From an uncultured Bacteroidota bacterium (GTDB lineage: Bacteria; Bacteroidota; Bacteroidia; Chitinophagales; Chitinophagaceae): 64,000 nt of DNA. The translations under genes were made by a program, and so were the position numbers. Positions 27,080 to 35,842 of the stretch are shown in pieces. Positions within the stretch are counted from its first letter, which is position 1, and every line of letters starts with the position of its first letter. The notes beneath the pieces are model-generated. The model searched no databases and had not been told where the DNA came from. It was given only the letters and a program-made list of their open reading frames with translations. The stretch is taken from the NCBI GenBank assembly GCA_903927185.1, contig CAIYLW010000085.1:62001-126000 (forward strand), in the 5' to 3' direction.

Positions 27080-29050
27080 CTACTTTAAATATTTATCAAA
27101 CCAGTTAAGATATCTTTCGAACCTATCCTTAAGATAACTAGGCACAGTTATGCCATGAAATTGACCGGGATAAATTATTAGTTCAGTAGGTGTACCCAAT
27201 GATTTAAGTGCTTGATACATTTGTTCGCTACCAGGAGAAGGAACATTAAAATCACTTTCACCAACCATAAATTGAGTAGGTGTTTTAATTTTATCGGCTT
27301 TTAAAAACGGATAAGATATAGCAAGATACTTATCAATATTTTTCCAAGGCGCTCCCAATTCATTATCATATTGCATGATATATTGATCAACGCCATATAG
27401 AGATGAAACCATTGCCACACCTGCACCACTTGATGCTGCTTTAAATCTCGTATCTGAAGCAATCATATAATCCGTCATAATTCCACCGTAGCTCCATCCA
27501 CAAATACCCAGCTTATCTGGATCAGCAATGCCTTTTTCAATAACATAATCTACAGCGCTCGTAATATCTTTAACTTCTTTGTTACCCCAATCAGCACTGA
27601 TGCTGGTAGAGTAATTCCATCCTCGTCCACTACTTCCGCGATAATTAACACCCACAACTGCGTAACCTGCTGCTGCAAAGATTTGGCGGGTAAAATCAAA
27701 CCCATATTCATCCTGTGCAGTTGGTCCACCATGAATATAAAATATAGTAGGTAATTTTTGATTTGCTGGAGTATTAGATGGACGCAATAAAATACTGGAA
27801 ACAATATTCCCATCTATTGCTTTTGAAGTAAATCCTTCTGTAGTAGCCAGATCTAAAGGTGCAACAAAATCATCCTGATGTTTAGTAAGCCTTCTGGTAA
27901 TGCCATTTTCAACTGCATATAATTCATTGGGTAATTGAGGCTCGCTCATTAATACCAACCAATTATTTGCTGATTGAGGTTGTAAAGCACTAAAACTTTT
28001 TTTGCCACCAGTAATTTTTGTAAGCGCTCCAGATTTTGTATTGTATTGTTCCAGATAACTTTCTCTATCATCTTCTACCAAAACAGCGATACTAGATCCG
28101 TCTTTTGAAAACTTAAAATGACTGATGGGTCTATCCAAAGTTTTTGATAATATTTTAGGTTCCACGACAACAAGATCCACTAAGGTTACATACGATTCTT
28201 CATAAGCAGTATAGTTTTCAGAAGCCGTACTTGTGTATGCGAGCATCTTACCATCCGGACTCCAAATAGGATTATTGTCGCCCCCTTTCCAATTAGTAAT
28301 TTTTTTTGCGATGGCTTTTGGTTGGGCATCCATCACAAATATATCAGTGTTTATATTTCTATCCGGATCTTCTGTTCGGTTGCTTACAAAAGCAATTTGT
28401 TTCCCATCAGGACTAAACACTGCTCCTGTTTCATCATACTGACCGTTAGTAAGTGTATCAATTTTTTTTGATTCAACATCTAACAAATACAAATGCACTG
28501 GTTGACGTTGAGTGATATAACCTTCTATATCTCTTTTAAAAGCATACCTATTTATGACAAGGGGTTTTGGTATTTTTGGTTTAGCAGTATCCAATGGAGT
28601 TTGAATAGTTAATAAAATTTTCTTCCCATCAGGACTCCAGGAATAAGCTTCCAGGTTCTCTTTTATATTAGTTAGCTGTTTGCCTTCTCCACCTAAACGA
28701 TTCATTAACCAAATTTGATTATTGGTAGCTCCCTGGCGGGTGGAAACAAAGGATAGATATTTTCCATCAGGGCTCCATCTGGGTTGCGTTTCTGCTTCTG
28801 TACTATTAGTTAATTGAACAGACTGTTTACCGTCCCAACTAATCATCCAAATGTCAGTGTTTCGCTTATTTAAAGCCGAATCAATCGAGGTTAAAGTATA
28901 CGCTATCCAATTGCCTTCTGGAGAAACTTGTGGATCACCAAGAGTTTGAAGCCTGTATATATCTGAAGGTTTTAGTTTTCTTTTTGCAGTGGATTGGGCA
29001 AAAACTAAAAGTGGAATGGAGAATACAAGTAGTAAAAGGATCCTGCGCAT
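27080..29050 (-). CDS. S9-family (acylaminoacyl-peptidase-like) serine peptidase, secreted
   Basis: 656 residues with a signal peptide (MRRILLLLVFSIPLLVFA). The N-terminal half is a beta-propeller with WD40/PD40-like units, seen as repeated SPDGKxI/L segments (WSPDGKYLSFVS, FSPDGKQIAFVSN). The C-terminal half is an alpha/beta-hydrolase with the nucleophile elbow GWSYGG, the oxyanion region YIHGGP, and a catalytic histidine in YPGQFHG. Such enzymes remove dipeptides or acylated residues from short peptides. It lies upstream of the amidase on the same strand with a 44-base gap. Confidence 0.93.
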   Translation of the reverse strand: MRRILLLLVFSIPLLVFAQSTAKRKLKPSDIYRLQTLGDPQVSPEGNWIAYTLTSIDSALNKRNTDIWMISWDGKQSVQLTNSTEAETQPRWSPDGKYLSFVSTRQGATNNQIWLMNRLGGEGKQLTNIKENLEAYSWSPDGKKILLTIQTPLDTAKPKIPKPLVINRYAFKRDIEGYITQRQPVHLYLLDVESKKIDTLTNGQYDETGAVFSPDGKQIAFVSNRTEDPDRNINTDIFVMDAQPKAIAKKITNWKGGDNNPIWSPDGKMLAYTSTASENYTAYEESYVTLVDLVVVEPKILSKTLDRPISHFKFSKDGSSIAVLVEDDRESYLEQYNTKSGALTKITGGKKSFSALQPQSANNWLVLMSEPQLPNELYAVENGITRRLTKHQDDFVAPLDLATTEGFTSKAIDGNIVSSILLRPSNTPANQKLPTIFYIHGGPTAQDEYGFDFTRQIFAAAGYAVVGVNYRGSSGRGWNYSTSISADWGNKEVKDITSAVDYVIEKGIADPDKLGICGWSYGGIMTDYMIASDTRFKAASSGAGVAMVSSLYGVDQYIMQYDNELGAPWKNIDKYLAISYPFLKADKIKTPTQFMVGESDFNVPSPGSEQMYQALKSLGTPTELIIYPGQFHGITVPSYLKDRFERYLNWFDKYLK

Positions 29051-29309
29051 ATGCGGTTTTATTAGTTGAATAATTAGTTAGGTAGAAAATAGTTAGTAGG
29101 AATAAATACCGGAATAATTTCAAATAAGTTCAAGTATTTAAAACATGATTTTTTATGAAGTTTTAGCAAAAGTAACTCGTTTAATTCTATTTTTCTGATG
29201 ATTACATTGAATGGATTTTGAAATTAAATTAGAGTTTACTGAGAATAACGTTTGTTAATTACTGCCGAAATAAAATAAAACATTAAACTAAATTAGTTTT
29301 CATATAATA

Positions 29310-30071
29310 TTATTTTTTTCCAGTTGCTGCCCAAATAATTCCTGCGGCGATATGACTTAAATAAGTTGGGTCGCTAAAATCAGTTGGCATATGACCAAGA
29401 TTAGTGTAAAATGCGCGGCCACCATCAAATTCATGATACCAGGCTATAGGATGTAATTTACCCATCCCTTTACCAATCTTAGCTCCCCATTGCACATTAG
29501 GATTATAAGAAGTTTCATCGATTGATAAAATGGTATGCAAGCCCTCCACTTTATCCGGACCAAATTCATACCATTCGTCTGTCCATTGTTTATTGTTTGC
29601 AAAACCTTCCAGTCCGGGGAAGCTAGCATCCAACACATTTAATCTTGCAGATTGGATAGTGGGATGTATATGAAACATTCTACCAACTAATTGCGTATAC
29701 CAAGCCCAATCATACTCCGTATCTGCAGCAGCATGGATTCCCATATATCCCTTACCAGATCTGATAAACCGTTCCATAACTTTTTGCTCTTCGTCATTAA
29801 AAATATCTCCAGTTGTATTTAAAAAAATCACAACTTGATAATTGGCCAATGTCTTATCGGTAAACCCATTATTATCTTCTAATAAATCAACTTGGAAAAA
29901 GTTTTTAACGCCTAATTGTTGAATAGCCAATACCCCTGCATGAATTGATTCATGATGCCAGCCTCGTGTAGTTGTTACAAGTAGGGCCTTAAATTGTTTC
30001 TGTGCCTGTATTTGGAAGGAAACAGCAATTGTTAGAATAGCCAAAAGTAAAAGTGATTTTATAGATTTCAT
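29310..30071 (-). CDS. ThuA-domain protein, secreted
   Basis: 253 residues with a Sec signal peptide (ending in QIQAQ). The body is the glutamine-amidotransferase-like ThuA fold: VTTTRGWHHESIHAG, then YQVVIFLNTTGDIFN, MERFIRSGKGYMGIHAAADTEYDW and the end region GGRAFYTNLGH. ThuA proteins are linked to trehalose and related disaccharide catabolism and often occur with Gfo/Idh and DUF1080 proteins. No such gene is directly adjacent here, so the gene is annotated on family grounds alone. About 260 bases without gene separate it from the S9 peptidase. Confidence 0.9.
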   Translation of the reverse strand: MKSIKSLLLLAILTIAVSFQIQAQKQFKALLVTTTRGWHHESIHAGVLAIQQLGVKNFFQVDLLEDNNGFTDKTLANYQVVIFLNTTGDIFNDEEQKVMERFIRSGKGYMGIHAAADTEYDWAWYTQLVGRMFHIHPTIQSARLNVLDASFPGLEGFANNKQWTDEWYEFGPDKVEGLHTILSIDETSYNPNVQWGAKIGKGMGKLHPIAWYHEFDGGRAFYTNLGHMPTDFSDPTYLSHIAAGIIWAATGKK

Positions 30072-30319
30072 GGATTACATATTATTAAACTAATGTATGA
30101 AATTCATCGCTAAGTAAAAGGATTATTTTAAATGGCATTTTCATTTATGAGACACATATAAAGTTCAACAAATTGATTAAATAATTCAAACGACAAAGCC
30201 CACAAGTAAACAAAGTTGATGGGTATCTTAGCGGGGATATTATTTTAAGTAACCTTTTATATTTTAGGTAATAGAATAATACTTGGGATTGCAATAATTA
30301 CAAACACTGAAAATTATCA

Positions 30320-31267
30320 ATGAAAGATTATTACTACATATTGGGTGTTTCTAAAGAAGCAACAATAGATGATATTAAAAAAGCGTATAGAAAATTAAGT
30401 ATGAAGTTTCACCCCGACCAAAATAATGGTGATAAATTTTTTGAAGAACGTTTTAAGGATATCAAAGAGGCTTACGAAACGTTAACTGATACTAGTCAAC
30501 GAGAAAAGTATCATGAGGAATTTTTTAGAAGTAGTGAAACTAAAAAAGAAAATTATCAATCTACTAATACTGCTTCTAATACAAATGCAGAACCCAAAAA
30601 GGAGAGGTCTAATTCTAAAACAAAAACTAGTTCTTCAAATTCGAGAACTAAGACAAAGAAAAAGCCTTCAAATTTAACGCCTAAACCAATTATATCCGCC
30701 TTTGTAGTTTTACTAATTTTAATCCTTGCTTATAATTTTTTTAGCAAAAATTCCAATCCCCCAAATGCTATAGAATCAAATCAGATGAATGCTCGGGCCA
30801 TGGCTATTGATTCAACCATGGTTGTTGACACAAACATTGTTACCATTGATTATGCTGCAAAAATACCTGCTGACCAATCCAATGTTGCCATAGGAGATAT
30901 GTATGAGGGAGGGATTGTTTTTTTTAAAAAAAATAATCATATTAGAATAGTAACACCCTATGATCTTGCTTTAGTGGGTACTATAAATAATGATTTTAAA
31001 AAAGCAAAAAAAGCATGTAGCGATCTAAATATTAACGGTACAAAGGGTTGGTATTTGCCAGAAGCCGCAGAGTTAGATTTGATTTTTACTAATTTGAAAA
31101 AAAATAGATTAGGCAATTTTATTTACAATAGTTACTATCTAAGTTCTACTCCAAATGAGAGAGGAGAACCTGAAATGGTTAACTTTTCATTGGGCTGGAC
31201 AGAAAGTGGAGGAGATATAAATAATACTAAATTTCATGTGAGAGCAGTTAGAAAAATTGGATACTAA
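30320..31267 (+). CDS. Membrane J-domain protein with a C-terminal Lcl (DUF1566-like) domain
   Basis: 315 residues. Residues 1-70 are a J domain with the HPD motif at 31-33, the part that stimulates DnaK ATPase. A Ser/Thr/Lys-rich linker (about 75-122) leads to one membrane helix (about 124-141, IISAFVVLLILILAYNFF). The C-terminal part (from about 195) has the pattern of Lcl/DUF1566 domains: GGIVFF, a central GTKGWYLPEAAELDLIF, YYLSST and a final FHVRAVRKIG. With an N-in topology the J domain is cytoplasmic and the Lcl domain periplasmic or surface-exposed. I know of no function for this combination. It is a single gene convergent with a M28 peptidase. Confidence 0.85.
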   Translation: MKDYYYILGVSKEATIDDIKKAYRKLSMKFHPDQNNGDKFFEERFKDIKEAYETLTDTSQREKYHEEFFRSSETKKENYQSTNTASNTNAEPKKERSNSKTKTSSSNSRTKTKKKPSNLTPKPIISAFVVLLILILAYNFFSKNSNPPNAIESNQMNARAMAIDSTMVVDTNIVTIDYAAKIPADQSNVAIGDMYEGGIVFFKKNNHIRIVTPYDLALVGTINNDFKKAKKACSDLNINGTKGWYLPEAAELDLIFTNLKKNRLGNFIYNSYYLSSTPNERGEPEMVNFSLGWTESGGDINNTKFHVRAVRKIGY

Positions 31268-31268
31268 A

Positions 31269-32642
31269 TTAAAAATTTACCCCATATTGATCTACTAAAT
31301 AAATAAAAGCAGCAATATTAACTGCGCCTAAATGCAGCTCGCGTTTGTTTACATTTTCAAAAACATCTGTTTTTGCATGATGTAAATCAAAATATCTTTG
31401 ACTATCTACCAGTAAACTAGTCTGAATTATATTTTTAAAATCTTTACTAAGTGGACTAATATCTGCACCTCCGCCACCAGCTATTACTTCAGTACCATAA
31501 GGTTTTAATAATGGTGTCCAAGTTTGAAATTTTTTCAACTGAGCAGCAGTACAACCAATTCCAATCGCCCTTGGCGTGAAGCCTCCATCGTCGCTCTCTA
31601 GGGCAAGAATATGTTTTTCTTTATTTAATTTGGCTAATTCAGCATATTTCAATCCTCCCATTCCTCCATTTTCTTCATTTGCAAATAAAACAAATCTGAT
31701 GGTTCTTTTTGGATGATAGTTAAGCGACTTAAACGCTCGCAATACTTCCATCGTATGAACCACGCCAGTACCATCATCATGAGCACCTTCATTTACATCC
31801 CAGCTATCAAGGTGTCCGCCAATAGTTATAATCTCATTAGGAAACTCAGATCCTGTTAATTCAGCAACTACATTATTTTCATCTGCATCGGGTAAAAAAT
31901 AACCAAAGGTTTCCATTTGCACACGAAGCATAGATTTTTTTGCTTGTTCAAATAAATTTTTTGCATCAGTTGGACCTAAAGCTATCGCTGGAATTTTAGG
32001 GAAAGAATCATTGTATTCCATCACTCCTGTCTGGGGTTCATTATCTGGAGCAGTACTTAGAGAATGAATCATTACGCCAATAGCACCATACTTCGCTGCT
32101 CTGCTGGGGCCATCCGAACGATAAATATACGCATCTTCATAAGCTTTACCTGTTTCGATGATACTAGGATGAAGTATGCTATGGAAATAAACTATTTTAC
32201 CTTTTACTTCATTTTTTCTAGCTTCCAACTCATTAAAATCTGATACTACTATTACCTCAGCTTCCATTAAACCTTTGCTGCTTAAAGAATTGCCAAGAGC
32301 CATAACTTCTAATTTTTTATTGGTTGCTTTTCCATTAATTCCAACTATTGCAGCATAATCCTTTCCTCCTCTCTTCCAATTTGGGGTTTTACAGGGTTGA
32401 AAAAAAACTTTATCCGGCTGAAACGCTTCCATATTTATTTTACCCCAAATTGCAGCATTATGTTGCTCAGGAGATCCGGCTAAACGACCACCAATATTTT
32501 TCGTCAGCTCTCTTAATAAATCGTAAGCTCTACCATTGGTCATAATCTCATAGGAGATCTTCTTAATCATCAAACTATCCTTATTCAACTGAGCTGAGAC
32601 AAGTAAGGGAAAGCTTAAAATAAAAAACAATAAACAACGCAT
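31269..32642 (-). CDS. M28-family zinc aminopeptidase / carboxypeptidase-Q-like, secreted
   Basis: 457 residues with a signal peptide (MRCLLFFILSFPLLVSA). A PA (protease-associated) insert covers about residues 110-235. The zinc ligands of family M28 are visible: GGHLDSWD, AHDDGTG, ANEENGG, ESDDGG and a C-terminal HHAKTDVFENV. It is expected to trim exported or imported peptides in the periplasm. It ends two bases from the stop codon of the convergent J-domain gene. Confidence 0.92.
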   Translation of the reverse strand: MRCLLFFILSFPLLVSAQLNKDSLMIKKISYEIMTNGRAYDLLRELTKNIGGRLAGSPEQHNAAIWGKINMEAFQPDKVFFQPCKTPNWKRGGKDYAAIVGINGKATNKKLEVMALGNSLSSKGLMEAEVIVVSDFNELEARKNEVKGKIVYFHSILHPSIIETGKAYEDAYIYRSDGPSRAAKYGAIGVMIHSLSTAPDNEPQTGVMEYNDSFPKIPAIALGPTDAKNLFEQAKKSMLRVQMETFGYFLPDADENNVVAELTGSEFPNEIITIGGHLDSWDVNEGAHDDGTGVVHTMEVLRAFKSLNYHPKRTIRFVLFANEENGGMGGLKYAELAKLNKEKHILALESDDGGFTPRAIGIGCTAAQLKKFQTWTPLLKPYGTEVIAGGGGADISPLSKDFKNIIQTSLLVDSQRYFDLHHAKTDVFENVNKRELHLGAVNIAAFIYLVDQYGVNF

Positions 32643-32843
32643 AATATATTTTTTGGAATTTTAAATATATGTAAGTTCAATTAAACGGACTTAGTTTTAA
32701 ATTTTTTGAGGATAATAACCTTTAATAGTCTTTTAGATATTTATTTGACCTAAACACACCCAATCAGTTTCAACTGTTTCTTATCAGAATTATATTGCCG
32801 GGAAATTGGGATCTTAGCCAGAAGCATGCTTATGTCAAGAGTT

Positions 32844-32892
32844 CTACTACAAAATTCTGGGGTTTACCACTACAAAATTTCGGTGTTTTCAC
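32844..32892. repeat. Two tandem 24-25-base direct repeats in a 315-base intergenic region
   Basis: Bases 32844-32867 and 32868-32892 both contain ACTACAAAATT followed by C/TC-GG and a T-rich end. The period is about two and a half helical turns, as for regulators that bind paired direct repeats. They lie about 65-115 bases upstream of the first small membrane protein gene. The rest of the 32643-32957 region shows nothing else I can support. Confidence 0.5.
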
Positions 32893-32957
32893 GGGGTTTT
32901 TTCTTAAGATTTTTTAATTGCTTTGTATAAGAATTAAAAAACAATAAAAATAATTTT

Positions 32958-33140
32958 ATGAAACTTAGAACCCTCATCTCTTTAGCCCTGGTAATCGCTG
33001 CTTTAGGATTTGTTTTAATTAACATTAACCTAAGTAACGATTCTACCATCTACAAGATTGGAACTGCAGTATCTATTTATGCGTTAATCGCAAGCGGTTT
33101 TTTCTTTGCATTTGATAAGAAAGAAAACAAAATAGCATAA
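32958..33140 (+). CDS. Small two-helix membrane protein, copy 1
   Basis: 60 residues with two hydrophobic segments (about 5-24 and 34-52), a short polar hairpin (NLSNDSTIYKIG) between them and a charged tail (DKKENKIA). The same protein is encoded 476 bases downstream with 52 of 60 residues identical. The selective pattern, with changes mainly at the ends, suggests both copies are or recently were expressed. Function is not recognised. The leader AATTAAAAAACAATAAAA just before the gene is identical in both copies. Confidence 0.75.
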   Translation: MKLRTLISLALVIAALGFVLININLSNDSTIYKIGTAVSIYALIASGFFFAFDKKENKIA

Positions 33141-33192
33141 TTCAGAGTCCTCAACACTAAATCTACTTTTAATTTAATGTAATTGTATTTGA

Positions 33193-33230
33193 GCTTAGTT
33201 TCAAGTTTCCACGGAGGCTTGAAACTAAGC
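33193..33230. terminator. Hairpin after small membrane protein copy 1
   Basis: A 13-base perfect stem (GCTTAGTTTCAAG with CTTGAAACTAAGC), 12-base loop. It lies between the copy 1 gene and the panD relic. The copy 2 counterpart keeps the stem while the sequence differs at its outer and inner ends. Confidence 0.75.
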
Positions 33231-33298
33231 CTAACCAGTTTAAGCCCAAATCGAAATTTGATTGGTTGAATTAGTACACGCACTAAAATAAGGGGATC

Positions 33299-33349
33299 CT
33301 ACAATTTGATTTCACATGTAGGAAATACGATTGTAAGGTTAAAACTTTT
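33299..33349 (-). pseudogene. Relic of the panD 3' end
   Basis: Read on the minus strand, 16 codons and a TAG stop encode KSFNLTIVFPTCEIKL, compared with [16 protein letters not shown] at the end of the intact panD gene nearby (12 of 16 identical). Upstream of this the similarity ends. It is a leftover of the duplication, not a functional gene. Confidence 0.85.
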
Positions 33350-33433
33350 ACGAATACCAAAAACATGGTATTGGATTGATAAAATATAAAACATTGCTTT
33401 GTTACATAATTAAAAAACAATAAAAATAATTTT

Positions 33434-33616
33434 ATGAAACCTAGAGTCCTCATCTTTTTAGCCTTGGTAATCTTTGCATTAGGATTTGTTTTAATAAATA
33501 TTAACCTAAGTAACGATTCAACTTTCTATAAAATTGGAACTGCAGTATCAATTTATGCTTTAATAGCAAGCGGTTTTTTCTTTGCATTTGATAAGAAAGA
33601 AAGCAAAAGCGAATAA
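33434..33616 (+). CDS. Small two-helix membrane protein, copy 2
   Basis: 60 residues, 52 identical to copy 1. Differences are at residues 3, 5, 8, 14, 31, 57, 59 and 60; the second helix is unchanged. The two hydrophobic segments and the charged end suggest a small inner-membrane protein. Function unknown. It is convergent with panD, separated from it by a conserved hairpin. Confidence 0.75.
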   Translation: MKPRVLIFLALVIFALGFVLININLSNDSTFYKIGTAVSIYALIASGFFFAFDKKESKSE

Positions 33617-33667
33617 TTCAGAGTACTCAACATTAACCTCTTCGATTAATTCAATGTCAGTGTTTTT

Positions 33668-33709
33668 GTGCTTAGTTTCAAGTTTCTCTGGAAATATGAA
33701 ACTAAGCAC
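33668..33709. terminator. Convergent hairpin between copy 2 and panD
   Basis: A 13-base perfect stem (GTGCTTAGTTTCA with TGAAACTAAGCAC); the loop can extend the stem further through TTTC and GAAA. It lies between two convergent genes and probably terminates both. Confidence 0.78.
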
Positions 33710-33727
33710 AACTAAAATAAGGGTACC

Positions 33728-34075
33728 CTACAATTTGTTTTCTCTTGTAGGAAATACGATTGTAGGTTTAAAACTCTTTGCTTTCTCAAAATCCATCAAT
33801 GCATAAGAAATTATAATCACAATATCTCCAACAATTGCTTTTCTTGCTGCCGGACCATTAAGGCATGCAATTCCAGATCCTCTTTTGCCTTTTATAAGAT
33901 AAGTTTCTAGACGCTCCCCATTATTTATATTTACAACTTGTATTTTCTCGTGCTCAATCATATTTGCGGCATCCATAAGATCTTCATCCAGAGTTAGACT
34001 TCCAATATAATCAATGTTTGCTTCTGTAATGGTAACTCTATGAACTTTCGATTTTAGTATTTGTATTTGGTACAT
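33728..34075 (-). CDS. panD: Aspartate 1-decarboxylase
   Basis: 115 residues. It makes beta-alanine from L-aspartate for pantothenate and coenzyme A. The precursor self-cleaves between Gly25 and Ser26 (YIGSLTLD), turning Ser26 into the pyruvoyl cofactor. The conserved LNGPAAR and [10 protein letters not shown] motifs are present. Length is normal. No other pantothenate gene is in the window. Its 3' end was copied in the tandem duplication next to it. Confidence 0.95.
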   Translation of the reverse strand: MYQIQILKSKVHRVTITEANIDYIGSLTLDEDLMDAANMIEHEKIQVVNINNGERLETYLIKGKRGSGIACLNGPAARKAIVGDIVIIISYALMDFEKAKSFKPTIVFPTRENKL

Positions 34076-34377
34076 GATTTTTTTTTAGAAGGCGCAAGCT
34101 AATAAAATGAGATAAGATAGAAGCATTAAATTGCTGCTAGTTTGTTAACTTTTCTAAACGCTATAATCGTTCTTGTGTTTAAAAGCTAAAGCTATTAATT
34201 TAAAGATTATTCAAATTGAGGGTGGTGATGAAGGGACTTATTTCATCCTCTTTCACTTATCATGTTATGAAATTTAATAGATAGTTTTTAAAAAAGTGGG
34301 GGATATTATTAAAATTGCATCATCTCAACTTTACAATTCATCCTAATAATTATATCAATCATCATTCAAAAAACCAT

Positions 34378-35466
34378 ATGAAAAAAATAATCCTAATAGT
34401 AGTGGTAAGTATCTGTTTTACAATTACTACACTTGCAAATCCTGTGTTTTCATTTTTTAATGAAATGAAGACTCCCGCATTAGTGCAATTATTCAAAGAC
34501 ACCAGTATTATTTATGATTTAAAGAAACTAAACGCTCAAATTCGAATGGGCATTTTAGATTTAACAGATGAGAGGGCTCAAATAATCAGAGATTTAAATA
34601 AATCTGGTGTGCCTGTGGTTGCCTGGTTATTATTGCCAGAAGAAAAGGGATATTGGTTTAATAGTGGAAATGGTCAAGCCGCCATAGCAAGATATCAAGA
34701 GATCAAAAAATGGGCTGATGACAATAAATTGGTCTTCAGTGGTATTGGACTTGATTTAGAACTAGATTTCAATGATGCTAAAATGATCAAATCAAATCCC
34801 TGGAAATTGCTTTCTAAAATTCCAGGCAGATTATATGATAAATCTGAAATTGAAAAAGGCAGAATAGAATATGCCAAATTAATTAGTCTGATAAAAGCAG
34901 ATCACTACCCAGTAGAAAGTTATTATGCCAGTTTTATTAAAGATGAAGTAAATCTGAATCAAACAGCCATACAGCAAGCCACAAAATTTTTAGATATAAA
35001 AACGGATAAAGAAATCCCTATGCTTTACAGCTCTTTTATGGGAAATCCAGATGGGCTTATTAAAATATATGGCATTGATTTGAAATTGGAAGCTGTAGGT
35101 TTAGGTAGCACAGGTGGAGGTTTTGACACTACATTACCAACTTTATCATATGAAAAATTGGTTCATGATATCAATGTGGCAGCTAAGCAATCAAAAGAGA
35201 TTCATATTTTTAGTTTGGAGGGATGTGCTAAAAACGGTTATTTATCTAAACTGTTGGATTACAAATATGATAGCACAATTACTCTAGATTCAAAACAGAT
35301 ACAATCCATTGAAAATCTACAAACTATAGTTAAGAGAGTTTCTACCATCCTTAGTTACCCAACCATCTTTTTTTTAGTGCTCATTGCAATTATCAGTTTT
35401 CTAATATGGTTAATTTATAGGTTAATCATATTGATTATCAGAAGACTAAAGCCTCAAAAAAAATAG
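34378..35466 (+). CDS. Hypothetical secreted/membrane protein with a TIM-barrel-like body
   Basis: 362 residues from ATG 34378 (MKKIILIVVVSICFTITTLA signal peptide); an upstream TTG at 34315 in frame is less likely. The body contains GILDLTDERAQIIRDLNKSGVPVVAWLLL and SGIGLDLELDF, a pattern seen in glycosidase-like TIM barrels where the acidic residues after a strand would be catalytic. The C-terminus has one or two membrane helices (PTIFFLVLIAIISFLIWLIY) and a basic end. I do not recognise the family. Confidence 0.7.
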   Translation: MKKIILIVVVSICFTITTLANPVFSFFNEMKTPALVQLFKDTSIIYDLKKLNAQIRMGILDLTDERAQIIRDLNKSGVPVVAWLLLPEEKGYWFNSGNGQAAIARYQEIKKWADDNKLVFSGIGLDLELDFNDAKMIKSNPWKLLSKIPGRLYDKSEIEKGRIEYAKLISLIKADHYPVESYYASFIKDEVNLNQTAIQQATKFLDIKTDKEIPMLYSSFMGNPDGLIKIYGIDLKLEAVGLGSTGGGFDTTLPTLSYEKLVHDINVAAKQSKEIHIFSLEGCAKNGYLSKLLDYKYDSTITLDSKQIQSIENLQTIVKRVSTILSYPTIFFLVLIAIISFLIWLIYRLIILIIRRLKPQKK

Positions 35467-35527
35467 TAGTTTATTAAAGGGATACAGGTTGCTATATTTT
35501 ATTTATGTGAGAGTCAATATACTATAG

Positions 35528-35689
35528 GCAGGAATAGAAGCAGTAACATCACAAAAAGCTAACTATCAAGAAGTTAAATTGACAGGTAAATTGAAGGATT
35601 AAAATGCATTCCAAAAGAAGTTTGGTAAAATTTTTTTCCCGGCTTTTGTTGAAGTACCCACGGGTAATCCATGGAGTAAAGTTTATTAA
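35528..35689 (+). pseudogene. Possible decayed gene fragment
   Basis: One frame reads GIEAVTSQKANYQEVKLTG, then a single stop codon (35600-35602), then FQKKFGKIFFPAFVEVPTG and ends at TAA 35687-35689. The wording is protein-like on both sides of the stop. No start codon precedes it and I do not recognise the family, so this may be chance. The rest of the 35467-35835 gap holds only the hairpin at its right end. Confidence 0.25.
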
Positions 35690-35780
35690 GTTTAGGACAG
35701 GACAGATAGACAGGCAACCTTTAACTCTGGAAGATTTTTAATTAATAAAGTGCTTAGCTAATATTTTCAAAAATAAATTA

Positions 35781-35842
35781 TAAATAAAAGCAAGAAGGCC
35801 ACAATTTCATCCCCCCGGATTAAGCCCCCTTGCTTTTATTTA
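35781..35842 (-). terminator. Long-loop hairpin after the NTF2-like lipoprotein gene
   Basis: A 14-base perfect inverted repeat (TAAATAAAAGCAAG at 35781-35794 with its complement at 35829-35842) enclosing 34 bases that contain a C-run. The right arm includes the stop codon of the minus-strand gene. Confidence 0.55.

Larger units (their letters stand above)
32917..33349 (+). repeat. Tandem duplication, unit 1
   Basis: This unit and the one at 33393-33779 share the upstream leader, a 60-codon gene, a hairpin and the end of panD. The genes start exactly 476 bases apart. Unit 1 has about 47 extra bases between the hairpin and the panD-derived part. Confidence 0.85.
33393..33779 (+). repeat. Tandem duplication, unit 2
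   Basis: Second copy of the unit at 32917-33349. Its right end lies inside the intact panD gene, which shows that the duplicated segment originally included the panD tail. Confidence 0.85.

Noticed and set aside
29051-29309. Gene or RNA in the 259-base gap before the S9 peptidase
   Set aside because: No open frame of sensible length, no hairpin and no promoter box that I can defend.
34378-35466. C-terminal helix plus basic tail as an exosortase sorting signal
   Set aside because: The hydrophobic part is long, is followed by more than a short basic cluster, and no short motif precedes it; it reads as ordinary membrane anchoring.
35604-35741. 45-codon plus-strand frame starting MHSKRSLVKFF
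   Set aside because: It overlaps the other protein-like frame and has no ribosome site or recognisable family.
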